From positions 1 through 41,929 of the forward strand of contig SYLI01000019.1 of the NCBI GenBank assembly GCA_005809105.1: a stretch of DNA of 41,929 nt, written 5' to 3'. Positions 15,007 to 24,400 of the stretch are shown one piece after another. Within the stretch, counting starts at the first letter, position 1. Every line of letters starts with the position of its first letter. The position numbers were made by a program, and so were the translations under genes. Source of the stretch: Verrucomicrobiales bacterium (GTDB lineage: Bacteria; Verrucomicrobiota; Verrucomicrobiia; Limisphaerales; UBA1100). The notes beneath the pieces were generated by a model, which saw nothing but the letters and a program-made list of their open reading frames with translations, made no database searches and was not told the DNA's origin.

Positions 15007-17328
15007 TCACGATCCCGGCTTGGCCTCGGGGCTGCCCGCTGGCGCAGGAACCGCAGATGGCCGGCGCGACGGATCCCCCGGCAGCGGAGGCTCTGGCGGC
15101 CCGGGCAGTTTGGGAGGCGCGGGCAATGTCGGAGGTGTTGGAATTCCGGGCAGCTCCCCGGTGGTGGATTGCGGTGGCGCGGGCGCAGGTGCGGGTGGTA
15201 GCAGCTGAAGGGGTGGCTTTGGTGGCTGGGGAACCGGAGATGGCCGGCGCGGCGGATCCCCCGGCAGCGGCGGCCTTGGCGGCACAGTGGCCCCAGAGTT
15301 CCACTGTTGCATCCGCAGCAGCTCACCCACCAGCAGAGAGAGGCTGTTGGTTTTCTTGTCTGCCAATTCCAGCGTCAGGAAGCCGCTCGAGCCGGCGACA
15401 TCCGAGTTGCCGGCCAGTGTCAGCGACTCAAATTGCGAGAGGGGAGCGGTGAAGGATTCAGCACCGGGAACCTCGCGCAACAATGGCAGCGCCGCCTTGA
15501 TGCTTGCGTGGAGAGTGATGGCGTTGCCTTCAAGCAGGGATCGCGTGGCGGCGGGCAGCGTGTCGCCGGGGTTTGGAGTTTCCAAGCGCGACTTGAGCGA
15601 GTCAGGCGAAAGGCAGAGCCAGTTGCCATTGCGGAAAAATTGAAGCCCCAGCAATTTGAGCGACTGCGCCAGAGTCAGGCCGCCAGCCCCTGGCGCGGGC
15701 AGGGTTTCCAACGACTTGATCCACGCATCGGCCGCCGCCGTGCTCTTGACGCTGGCCACCGCCAAGACTGCCGGCGCCCCGCCCGGTTGCACAGGGGGAA
15801 GCAACGCCACCACCGCATCGCCACCGGCCAATTCCAGCAGCTTGGCCACGGAGAGACCCACCGCGGCCAGCGCCTGGTCGGCGGCTGCCGTGGCAGACGT
15901 GCCGGTTCCCGCCGCGAGAGACTGCGCCACTGCGGCGGCATTGACCGATGCAGCGAGCACCACCAATGCATTGGCTGGCACGACGTCGAGCAGCTCCTTG
16001 GGGACGCCCTTGCCGCTGGGATTGGCCGTCAGTGGTTTTGCCAGAGAAGCGCTGACGTCCACTCGGACGTTGCCTTTACCGAACCAACCGGCCAGCGCAA
16101 CACTCGAGACTCCCGCCTGAGCCAGCGCCTCGCGTTGGGATTCATCCAGCGGCACCACCTGCGAAATCCGCGCCAAGTTAAGCCAAATCCCAAAGTCATG
16201 GGTCTTCTGCTGGGAAGCCTTGAAGTGGGCGTCGCCCGTCAAGCCGCCGGCTTTGCCAAAGAGCTGCTTAAGACGCGGCATGAGGGTCGCAGCGTCGGTC
16301 GCGGTGTCGCCACCGTTGGCCACCAGCACCACTAGGGCTTCATTGTTGTAGCCCATCACCACAGGCAATCCTGGCACCGCGCAGGCTTGGAATCCTCCTT
16401 GGTCGGCAAATTTCAAATTGGGTGCGGGCACCTTGGCAAACCCCGCCAGCACCGTGAGTGCATTGGGAAGCGCGGTGTTGATTTTCTCAATGTCTCCCAC
16501 CGGCAAGACCAGTCCCATGTCGGGCTTGGCATCCTTGAGCGCGGGCGCCATGGCAAACACATGCAGGGGCTGATTGATGGCAAATCCCAGATTTTCCGGG
16601 CTGAACATGCCCACCACCATCTTGATCTGCTTTCCCTCGGGCGTCGCGCCCGCCGCCTGATCGAGCAGCGCCGAAAATCCGCCCGCCTTGTCCAGCAACT
16701 GCTTGGGCGCGATGGTCAATACAGCAAAGGCATCCGCCGGCAAGTAGGCGGCACTGGCTGGCAGCGGCCTCGCCAGCGGCAAGTCCGCGCCGGTCGGAAG
16801 GGTGGGATTGCCCGTCCCGGGCGTGGGAGGGTTGGGGATGGGGATCGGGGAAGTGCCGTTCTCCTCGGTGTTGGGGAGATTGGGAAGTTGGGAATTACCC
16901 TTGGGTTTGTTGGGCGTCGGGTTTTGTACTTCCTCTTGCGGCTTGCCAAACCAACCCAGTTGCCACGCCGCGACTGCGCCACCACCAAGAACCAGCAGCA
17001 CGGACAGCAAAATCCACAGTTTGCGCCTGCTGCCGCCGGTGGTCGCACCGCTGGCTGCCAAAGCCGGTTCTTCCAAGTCCTCCACTTGCTCCTCGGCGGG
17101 ATCCGCAGGGGCTTTTCTTACCGCCACGACTGCAGGACGGACGGGGAGTTTGGCAGGAGGGGCGAATGCAGCGGCATCCAAAATGTCGCCCACGGTTTTC
17201 CAGGCGGGATCGCCCTCAAGGATGGCCAGATCGGCCAGCGTCAACTGGCCCTCGTCGAGCAGCCCTTGCAGCTGATCCAGCGAGTAGGGGCCAAAGTTTT
17301 CGCCGCCGCGATGAACCCAATAGGACAT
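15007..17328 (-). CDS. GYF_2-domain membrane protein with 'PADA'-family domain, paralog 2
   Basis: A 773-residue fusion. Residues 1-50 form a GYF_2-type domain ('MSYWVHRGGENFGPYSLDQL', then 'LAILEGDPAWKTVGDIL'). Next come an acidic linker and one membrane helix ('LWILLSVLLVLGGGAVAAW', about 100-125), then a Pro/Asn-rich spacer. The outer part starts 'AAYLPADAFAVLTIAPKQLL', like its two neighbours. The tail is about 85 residues of mostly Pro, Arg, Ala and Gly. The GYF domain would face the cytoplasm and the PADA domain the periplasm. The frame is open to 17448, but ATG 17328 gives the complete GYF domain and does not overlap the upstream gene. The role is unknown. Confidence 0.72.
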   Translation of the reverse strand: MSYWVHRGGENFGPYSLDQLQGLLDEGQLTLADLAILEGDPAWKTVGDILDAAAFAPPAKLPVRPAVVAVRKAPADPAEEQVEDLEEPALAASGATTGGSRRKLWILLSVLLVLGGGAVAAWQLGWFGKPQEEVQNPTPNKPKGNSQLPNLPNTEENGTSPIPIPNPPTPGTGNPTLPTGADLPLARPLPASAAYLPADAFAVLTIAPKQLLDKAGGFSALLDQAAGATPEGKQIKMVVGMFSPENLGFAINQPLHVFAMAPALKDAKPDMGLVLPVGDIEKINTALPNALTVLAGFAKVPAPNLKFADQGGFQACAVPGLPVVMGYNNEALVVLVANGGDTATDAATLMPRLKQLFGKAGGLTGDAHFKASQQKTHDFGIWLNLARISQVVPLDESQREALAQAGVSSVALAGWFGKGNVRVDVSASLAKPLTANPSGKGVPKELLDVVPANALVVLAASVNAAAVAQSLAAGTGTSATAAADQALAAVGLSVAKLLELAGGDAVVALLPPVQPGGAPAVLAVASVKSTAAADAWIKSLETLPAPGAGGLTLAQSLKLLGLQFFRNGNWLCLSPDSLKSRLETPNPGDTLPAATRSLLEGNAITLHASIKAALPLLREVPGAESFTAPLSQFESLTLAGNSDVAGSSGFLTLELADKKTNSLSLLVGELLRMQQWNSGATVPPRPPLPGDPPRRPSPVPQPPKPPLQLLPPAPAPAPPQSTTGELPGIPTPPTLPAPPKLPGPPEPPLPGDPSRRPSAVPAPAGSPEAKPGS
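15056..15270. repeat. 32-bp direct repeat in the proline-rich tail region
   Basis: The segments 15056-15087 and 15239-15270 are identical at 31 of 32 positions, 183 bp apart. They encode 'LPGDPSRRPSAVP' and 'LPGDPPRRPSPVP' in the tail of the GYF/PADA protein. This points to recent tail expansion by duplication. Confidence 0.85.
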
Positions 17329-17371
17329 GGCAGAGTATGGTTGGAACGAGCTTCGAAAGCCAAAGGAAAAA

Positions 17372-19015
17372 TCAGTTTCCAGGGCGCCGCGGCGCAAGGC
17401 CATCCAGTGCGAGCTCCAGTAGTTTTCGCAGGCTGTTGATTCCGCCATCGGCCAGCGCCAGATGCGTCTGCAGCCGCACTTGGCCCGAGTCTTGACGCAG
17501 GCTCAAAGTCAGATGGCCCAGCGCATCCAGGTTGGGTGCCGCATCGAAACGGTGCATGGCATGGCTCAATCTGCGAAAGTCAATCTTGAGCGCGGCGCCG
17601 CTGCCCACGAATGACTCCCACTCTCGCGCAGGCAACATCGCGGGACGCTCTTTTTTAAGGGATTCGCGGTGGGGGCTGGTGGCGAGGACGAGCCGGTTGT
17701 CCACCGCCAGGGCGCCCACTCCCAATCCATCGAATGGGGCAAGGCGGCTTGCCATGCTGCGCGCTTGTTCAGGCTTGGCGAAGCTGGCGGCCGCCAGAAA
17801 TTCCACCTTTGGCACCGGCAACTTGGGCAAACTCAGGTTGGGCAGCTTAAGCCAGGGCAGCGCGGGGCGTGCTTGCGCCTCGCCGGGTGCGGGCTTGGCA
17901 TCGGGTGGCGCGGCATCGGTAATCGCCAGAGCCAGGTCGCCCTGCCATTGCGCCATCAACTCGGCCAGCGAAAGGCCCAGAAAGTTTTCGGCCATCTTCA
18001 GGATGGCAGCAGATGTCTCCGCACCGCCGGGCAGAAGCGCCGATCCGGCACCAAGGGACGGCGGCAGTGCCGGCAGATTCACCCCGACGATGCCTGCCAC
18101 AATGGCATCGCGCGGAAGCAACCCAACCAAGCCGGCATCGACCGGCTTGAGGGGAAGCAGGGCAGTGCCGGCGCTTGTGTGCAGCGCGGCATCAAGCCGC
18201 ACCTGCCCGGCGTCGAAGTGAACCGATGCGGTGACCTGCCCCTGCGAAAGGCCGCTCAATCTGGGCTCACGCAAGAGTGCTTTGAGCGGCTCGGCATCCG
18301 CGGGCAGCCACTTGGCTGCTGCCTCGACATTCACCCACGCCGCCACGTCGGCGCCGGAGGATTGCAGCGCGGTGAAGGCCGGCGCGGCCAGCGCAGAGCG
18401 GGACGAAAACATCTGCGTCAACCTTGAAGGCAGATGATTCGCGCCGCCTTCCTGTGCCAGCAGGAGGAGGGTGCTCTCGTCGTAGGCGGCGGCAAAGGGT
18501 TCGCGCCCATCGAAGATGCCGTGCAAGGAGCCGCGCGTCTGGACGCGGTTGAGAAACCTCATGCCCAGTTGCGCGGGCAGATCGCGCAGGCCCTGCTCAA
18601 AGGCGCGGCGGTCGCGCAAGGGGACGATGAGGCCGTACACGGGTTTGCCGGCCGCATCGGGTTCAATGAAAAAATGCCAGGGGGCGTCGGTGCGCAGGCC
18701 CTTCTTTCCCAAGTCGGCGTCGTCCTTGAGGCGTGCGGGATTGATGAACATGCGTGCGCCCGGCAGCTGGTCGATGCGTTCCTGGATGAGGAGCGGCAGG
18801 GCCGATTTTTCGATCAGCCGGGGCACGTGCAGCGTGAGCACCAGAGCGGCATCGGCGGGGATGTAGCCAGCGGCGTCGCGGGCATGGGCGGCAGGGGCGC
18901 GGCGCAAGACCAGCCACGCCATGGCGCCGGCGGCAAAGAGCACGGCGACAATGACCAGCAGCACCACGGCCGCGCTGCCGCGTGCCGGGGAGAGGGCGTT
19001 GCGATGCGATTTCAT
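17372..19015 (-). CDS. Membrane-anchored 'PADA'-family protein, paralog 3
   Basis: The protein has 547 residues. A membrane helix at about residues 14-36 ('AVVLLVIVAVLFAAGAMAWL') is preceded by a basic N-terminus and lacks a clear cleavage site, so it is probably a membrane anchor. The outer part opens 'AGYIPADAALVLTLHVPRLI', the same motif as in the two downstream genes, and the C-terminus ends 'LQTHLALADGGINSLRKLL', again matching them. Function is unknown. It lies 39 nt after the Sel1/MORN lipoprotein gene and 43 nt before the GYF fusion gene, so all four minus-strand genes are probably one operon. Confidence 0.72.
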   Translation of the reverse strand: MKSHRNALSPARGSAAVVLLVIVAVLFAAGAMAWLVLRRAPAAHARDAAGYIPADAALVLTLHVPRLIEKSALPLLIQERIDQLPGARMFINPARLKDDADLGKKGLRTDAPWHFFIEPDAAGKPVYGLIVPLRDRRAFEQGLRDLPAQLGMRFLNRVQTRGSLHGIFDGREPFAAAYDESTLLLLAQEGGANHLPSRLTQMFSSRSALAAPAFTALQSSGADVAAWVNVEAAAKWLPADAEPLKALLREPRLSGLSQGQVTASVHFDAGQVRLDAALHTSAGTALLPLKPVDAGLVGLLPRDAIVAGIVGVNLPALPPSLGAGSALLPGGAETSAAILKMAENFLGLSLAELMAQWQGDLALAITDAAPPDAKPAPGEAQARPALPWLKLPNLSLPKLPVPKVEFLAAASFAKPEQARSMASRLAPFDGLGVGALAVDNRLVLATSPHRESLKKERPAMLPAREWESFVGSGAALKIDFRRLSHAMHRFDAAPNLDALGHLTLSLRQDSGQVRLQTHLALADGGINSLRKLLELALDGLAPRRPGN

Positions 19016-19054
19016 GGGCGTTTGAATTCTACGCGCGTGGCCGATCAGCGGCGA

Positions 19055-20173
19055 TTATTTTTCGGGCGCGGGAAGACCGGGCTCTTTCGTCAGGCGGCCG
19101 CTTTCGTAAACCCAACGCCCGGCACGCGTGCCGTTGGCGTGGTACATCGCCAGGGTGCCGTTGCCCGCGCGCACGGCACCGGCGGGCTTGCCGTCCGGGC
19201 CAAACGCGCTGGCATTCAAAAGTTGCCCGTGCTGGTTGGTGCCGGAGAGCTGCGCCTGTCCATTGGGATACCATGTGGAGATGAGGCCATGCCGCTGGCC
19301 GTCGCGGTATTCCATTTGGCCCTGCGGTTGGCCGTTGGGATGCCAGGTGCGTTCCCACCCATGAAGCCGGCCTTGCTTCACCTCCATTTCCTTGGCGCGG
19401 ACACCGTTGGTGTGCATCAGGCTGGCGCGGCCCGAATAGGGCTGCTGCTGGCCCGGCGCGTAGAACAATCCCGCGCGCAGGATCAGCGGCGAACTCATGG
19501 CCGGCCCGCGCGAGAGGCCCGCCATGGCCTCACGGGCCTGGGTTTCGGCGGCCGTGCGTTGCTGCGCCGAGAGACTTGGGGCCAGCAGGTGATATTCGGC
19601 CTGCGCATCCAGGAGGCCCAGTTCGGTCGCCATCAGCAGGAACTTGCCGGCTTGCACCAAGTCCCGCCGGGTTCCGTTTCCATCCCGGCTCATGAGCGCC
19701 AAGTGGAAGATCGCCTGGCGGTGGCTGTGCCGGCCCGCCTCGTCAAACCAGTGAAATGCCCTCGTGGCGTTGGCCGAGACACCCTTGCCAAAGAGGTACA
19801 TGCGGCCTAGGTCATATTGCGCCGCCGGCACGCCCTGCATGGCCGCCTGCTGATGCCAACGTGCCGCCTCGGGCAGGTTGGCGGGCACGCCAAAGCCATG
19901 CTGCAGCGCCACGGCCCAGTTGTGCTGGGCATCGGGCAGGCCTTGCTGTGCCGCCTGCCGGTACCAGTATGCCGAGGCGTTGGCGTCGCGAGGCACACCC
20001 TCGCCCAGCCGGTGCATCTGGCCCAGCAGCATCTGGGCATTGGGATCGCCCGCCTTTGCCCGCGCGAGGATGAGTGCCGCCGCCGTCTCGGGTGTGGGTG
20101 CTTGTGCGGACTTTTCCGAGTCGCAACCGGCCAGCGCACACGCGGCCGCCAGCGCCATCAATACCCCACGCAC
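19055..20173 (-). CDS. Sel1-repeat and MORN-repeat lipoprotein
   Basis: The N-terminus is a lipoprotein signal ('LMALAAACALAGC'). At least four Sel1-like repeats follow ('AKAGDPNAQMLLGQMHRLGE', 'AAQQGLPDAQHNWAVALQHG', 'AAMQGVPAAQYDLGRMYLFG', and a more diverged one). The C-terminal third holds MORN-type repeats ('MHTNGVRAKEMEVKQGRLHG', 'WHPNGQPQGQMEYRDGQRHG', 'WYPNGQAQLSG'). Sel1 repeats bind protein partners, so a scaffold role at the envelope is possible. The frame is open to a GTG at 20224; GTG 20173 ('RGVLMALAAACALAGC') gives a compact lipoprotein signal and is preferred. It is the first gene of the operon with the three PADA proteins, and 69 bp separate it from a divergent gene. Confidence 0.78.
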   Translation of the reverse strand: MRGVLMALAAACALAGCDSEKSAQAPTPETAAALILARAKAGDPNAQMLLGQMHRLGEGVPRDANASAYWYRQAAQQGLPDAQHNWAVALQHGFGVPANLPEAARWHQQAAMQGVPAAQYDLGRMYLFGKGVSANATRAFHWFDEAGRHSHRQAIFHLALMSRDGNGTRRDLVQAGKFLLMATELGLLDAQAEYHLLAPSLSAQQRTAAETQAREAMAGLSRGPAMSSPLILRAGLFYAPGQQQPYSGRASLMHTNGVRAKEMEVKQGRLHGWERTWHPNGQPQGQMEYRDGQRHGLISTWYPNGQAQLSGTNQHGQLLNASAFGPDGKPAGAVRAGNGTLAMYHANGTRAGRWVYESGRLTKEPGLPAPEK

Positions 20174-20242
20174 GCCCCGCAGCCTAGTGCATGGCGCCGC
20201 GTCGGCGCAAGGTGCAGAGCACACTCTTCACAGGGAGTGAAG

Positions 20243-21370
20243 ATGTTTGGTTCGGCAGTGGCCATGGCGGCCGCTAGCGTGGAACCGGTGAAGCGAACCG
20301 ATCGGATGGGGCTCATCGTGGGAGTGACGGTGATTGCCCTGGGCCTGGGAGGCGCGGCGCTTTATCAGCGCGGCCGCAGTGGCACCCGCCTGCCGGCGCG
20401 GCCTTCGAAGGCTGCCGTGGCCGATCTGGCCATGCTGGGCACGGCCGGCGAATGGTCGCAGCGCGGGCGAACGCAATATGCCGAAGGCAATCGGTCGGCC
20501 GAGTTCACCGCCAAGGAGCACGTGTACTGGTCGCTGGGAGGGCGCTGGCAAATCACCGAGACCCGGTATCTGGCCGCCGGCCGCTCCGACCACGAGCTGT
20601 CCATCAAGACCTTCAATCAGGCCGACGGCGCGCATCAGTATGTCCTCTGCACCGACACGGGGCACGTGGTGGGCTTTCGCGGACGCTGGATGGAAATCGA
20701 CAAGGCCCTGCAATGGGAGCCGGTTTATCCCGCCACCAATTCGCCGCCATTGTCCGTGTTCGTGCGCGAGATCATCCCCCAGCCCGATCGCCGTCGCGTG
20801 ATGTCCCAGTACCGGCACTTCACCAATCTGGTGAAGGAAGTGCTCATGGACTCGGCGTGGAAGGCGTCCCTGCCGGTGGACGCGCCTCTGCCGTCCGGCC
20901 GCCCGGCCGGGCCAGAGTGGGCCGTGCTGGGCGACGCGGGCCTATGGGGCGAACGCCAGAAGCTCAAGGACTCGCGCGGCGCCACCGCCGAGATGCGCGT
21001 GCGCGGGCGCGCCCGGTGGGCATGCGAGGGGCGTTGCCTGCTCTTCGAGGGGGTCATTCTGGAGTCGTCCGAAGGCGAGCGCCAGGTGCCCGTGCTGTGG
21101 ATCAAGACCTTTGAGAAGGAAACCGGCGCCTATCGTTACGCCTACTTTTGGGAGAACGGGCAGGTGGATCATTACCAGGGCCGCTGGGATGAAAAGTCCA
21201 GAACGCTCTCGTGGCGCTCCACCCGGCTCGATTCAGGCGAACAGAGGACTTGCGAGTTTGAGGAGAGGTCGCCCAAGCAGGGCACGCGCGAGTGGAAATA
21301 CAAGCTGCGCGAATTTGGCAAGGTTATCGTCGAGGGCGCTGGCGAGGGCCGCCGGCTCGACGAGCCCTGA
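20243..21370 (+). CDS. Membrane-anchored protein with duplicated DUF1579-like domain
   Basis: The ATG at 20243 has GGGAG about 6 nt upstream and gives 375 residues; the open frame further upstream (to 19817) overlaps the lipoprotein gene and is rejected. A membrane helix lies at about residues 22-42 ('MGLIVGVTVIALGLGGAALY'). Two related domains follow. The first has 'MLGTAGEWSQRGR', 'VYWSLGGRWQITETRYL', 'LSIKTFNQADGAHQYVLCTD', 'GRWMEIDKALQW'. The second has 'VLGDAGLWGERQK', 'WACEGRCLLFEGVIL', 'LWIKTFEKETGAYRYAYFWE', 'GRWDEKSRTLSW'. The pattern resembles DUF1579, a lipocalin-like domain. No function can be given. Confidence 0.72.
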   Translation: MFGSAVAMAAASVEPVKRTDRMGLIVGVTVIALGLGGAALYQRGRSGTRLPARPSKAAVADLAMLGTAGEWSQRGRTQYAEGNRSAEFTAKEHVYWSLGGRWQITETRYLAAGRSDHELSIKTFNQADGAHQYVLCTDTGHVVGFRGRWMEIDKALQWEPVYPATNSPPLSVFVREIIPQPDRRRVMSQYRHFTNLVKEVLMDSAWKASLPVDAPLPSGRPAGPEWAVLGDAGLWGERQKLKDSRGATAEMRVRGRARWACEGRCLLFEGVILESSEGERQVPVLWIKTFEKETGAYRYAYFWENGQVDHYQGRWDEKSRTLSWRSTRLDSGEQRTCEFEERSPKQGTREWKYKLREFGKVIVEGAGEGRRLDEP

Positions 21371-21409
21371 CACGGCCCATGGGGCGGGTTCGAGTGTGCG
21401 CCCCGCGTG

Positions 21410-24400
21410 TCAGGCCAACTCGGCTTCGCGCAGCACCCTTCCGGCCGTGGGCAGCACCCGATCCACATCGGGCAGGTGGCTGTGGATGACGCGAAGGGCG
21501 CGGTCGTTCTCGTGCACGAGCAGCCGCCGGTACCAGCCCGCCCAACACTGGCTCACCGTGGGCTCATCGGCCGGCTCGGCAAGCGATTCGCTGCGACCGC
21601 TGGCAATGCGGCAGAAATAAATGGCGGCCGTCGTGGCGGCTGAATCGGGATCCTGCGCGGCCTCGAAAAGTGCGAGCGCCTCGTCGAAGTGCCCGGCGGT
21701 GAGCAGCGCCACGGCGCGGTGCCTTCGCAGGTCTTCGTCACCGGGGTGATGCAGCAGGGCCTGCGCGGTCCATTCCAGCGGCACCGTGTTGTCGGCCACG
21801 CTTTGGTTGGCGATCTTGGCTCCCAGCGCCCAGAGGTGCGTTTGCGTGGGGTGCAGCGTGAGAAACTCGTGCAGCATGCAGAGCGCGTCGCCGGGCCGTT
21901 TTTCGTTGGCCAGAAACTGGGCAAAGTCGTGCCGCAGCGCCGCATTGGTCTGCTCCTTGTCCAAGGCCTTCTGGAACTGCTCCTGCGCCTGTCCCGCCCG
22001 GCCGTCGCGCGCGTAGCAAAGTGCGAGCAGATGATGTGGCGCGGCCGTGTGCACTGCCGCGCAGCCCGGTGCCATCGTCGGCGCGCCCGCCTTGGCGATG
22101 CACGATTCCAATTCCACGGCGGCCTCGCCGTGCCGGGTCAGTTTGAGCAGGGCAAGCCCGCGCAGGTAATGCGCCGTGGCCGTGGGCCCGCTGGCGCGCG
22201 CCAGTGTGGATTGCGCAAAGTCCGCGGCCTTCTCGTAATCTTCCGCCTGCATGAGAAGCGAGCTGTAGGTGTTGACCAGCCGGTCGCGCACCTCGGGCAG
22301 AATGCTGCCCGCGGGCAGCGATTGCATCGCCTGCGCAGCCAGCCCCAGTTGTTGCAGGGCCTGTTCCATCTGGCCGTCGTTGTAGAGGTCCAGTCCGTAA
22401 TTGAGCATCAAGGCCGGCTCCCCGGGCATCTCCTCAAGGGCGCGCTCTAGCAGGCGCAGGTTGCGCTGAACCTTGTCCTTGGACTTTTTAACCTGGGCGT
22501 CGTAGCCGTGGTGTAAAAGGGTGGCGCGGCCCAGCCCGAGCGAGAGCTGCCACCGGTGACCCTGGCGTGCGAGAGTGGAAAACACCTGCTCGTGCACCCG
22601 GCCCAGAAAACACAGGCCCGGCGCATTGCGAAAGAGGCGCGGCACGTAGCTCGCACCGCCCGCCGCGGTCCCGGCGTTGATCAAGGGCAATCGCAGTCCG
22701 GCATGAGCCGCGCCGAGCAGGTCGGCGCGAAGATCGGCCAGCGTGCCGGCCATGAGCTCCTCGTCGGCGTCGAGAATCAACACCCAGTCACCGCGCGCGT
22801 GCGCCAGCGAGGCGTTGCGGGCATCGGCAAAGTTGTCGTTCCAGGCAAAGGAATGAACTTGCGCCCCCGCGGCCAGTGCCAGTTCCACGGTGCGGTCGGT
22901 GGAGCCGGTGTCCACCACGACGATCTGGTGCGCCACGTCCTTCACGGAAGCCAGCGCACGGGCGATGAACTGCTCCTCGTTGCGGACAATCATGCAGACG
23001 GAAAGGCGCGGTGGCTGCGTGAGGGCGGGCAATGGCGGCCAGGCGATGACGCTGTGCGAGAGCGACTGGCGCGCCAAGAGCGACTGGCGCAGCGCCGCCG
23101 GAGCCTCCCATGCGGGCGTGAGAATTTGCAACCGGTCAAGGCACGCCAGCGCGTGGCGCTCGTCGCCCGCGGCCAGCGCGATGTGCGCGAGGTAAAGGTA
23201 CGCGTCGGGGTGAAAGGGTCTTAAGGCGAGTGCGTCGGCGACGGCAACGGCCGCCGCTTGGAATTGACCGGCCTTGGCCAGATGCGCGGCTTCGTCGAGC
23301 TGGCCCACGCTGGCCACAGGGTGCAGCGGGATTTTCCGCGAGTGCCCGCCGCTGCTGAGAGTGACATGGCTTTGGGCGGTCGGCAGGTCCAGTTGCGCCC
23401 GCAGTGTGAGAGGACTCTCCACGGCGATGGCGGGCGCAGTGCCGTTGGCGCCGGCAGAAGCTGGCGCTGCTGGCGCGCCGTTCGAGCCGTTCATGTCAGG
23501 GGTGCCGCCCTTGCTGGCACGCAGGTTTTCAAGCGCCACCTGATTGCGCGGATCCAATTCCACCACCCGCTTGAAGAGCCGGGCGGCCTCGCCGGTCTGG
23601 CCTTGGCGGTGCAGGCAGATGCCGAGGGCCTGGAGCACTTCCACGTCGTCGGGAAGTTGACGGAGAATCTTTTGATACTGCCGCGCTGCGCCGGCGTGAT
23701 TGCCCGCGTTGAAGTGGGCGTGTCCGAGCAGACGCAGGGCATCGGCGTTTTGCGGATCGATGGCCAGCGCCCGCTTGACGCCCCGTTCAAAGAGCGGCAG
23801 ATCGTTGAGCTTGTAACCAATCAACCCCACGCGCATCCATGCCAGGATGTTTCCCGGCGCCATCCTGGCGAGGTGCTCGGCGTGGCGTCGCGCGGCGGCG
23901 TATTGCCCCAGGGTCATGAAGAGGTTCGCGATGGCCTCGATGAGCACCGGTTCCTGCGGCAGCTCCTCAATGGCGCGTTCCAGCAGGATGACAGCGTCGC
24001 CGAAGCGGTTCTGGTTGATGGCAATCTGCGCGGCCTCGAGCGCCGATGCCACATCCGCGGGCACCGAAGGGTCGCCCAGAGGCGGAATGATGGGCTCGCT
24101 GGCGGATTTGAGGCCGCCGAGCACATTGAGGTTGTTGCGGGCAATCTTGTTGTCCGGGTCCAGTTCCAGCACGCGCTGGTAAACCAGGCGCGCCGTGTCG
24201 CGCTCGCCACCGTGGTAGAGGCAGACCGCCAGTGCGAGCATGCTGCCCAGGTCGTTGGGGTCGGTATCGATGATGCGCCTGAACGTGCGCGCGGCATCCA
24301 GATGACGCCCGGCCTGGAGGTTGAGCCGGCCCAGCAGACGGAGGGCCTCGATGTTTCCGGGGTCGAGTTCCAACGCAAGGCCCAGCGCGGCCTCAAATTC

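Noticed and set aside
20186-20215. TGGC...GC at sigma-54 spacing upstream of the 20243-21370 gene
   Set aside because: It fits only the GG-N10-GC minimum in a GC-rich stretch; the rest of the -24 and -12 boxes does not match.
21370-21410. GGGGCG/CGCCCC hairpin between two convergent genes
   Set aside because: It could form in RNA, but it has a 12-nt loop and no T-run, so a terminator cannot be claimed.
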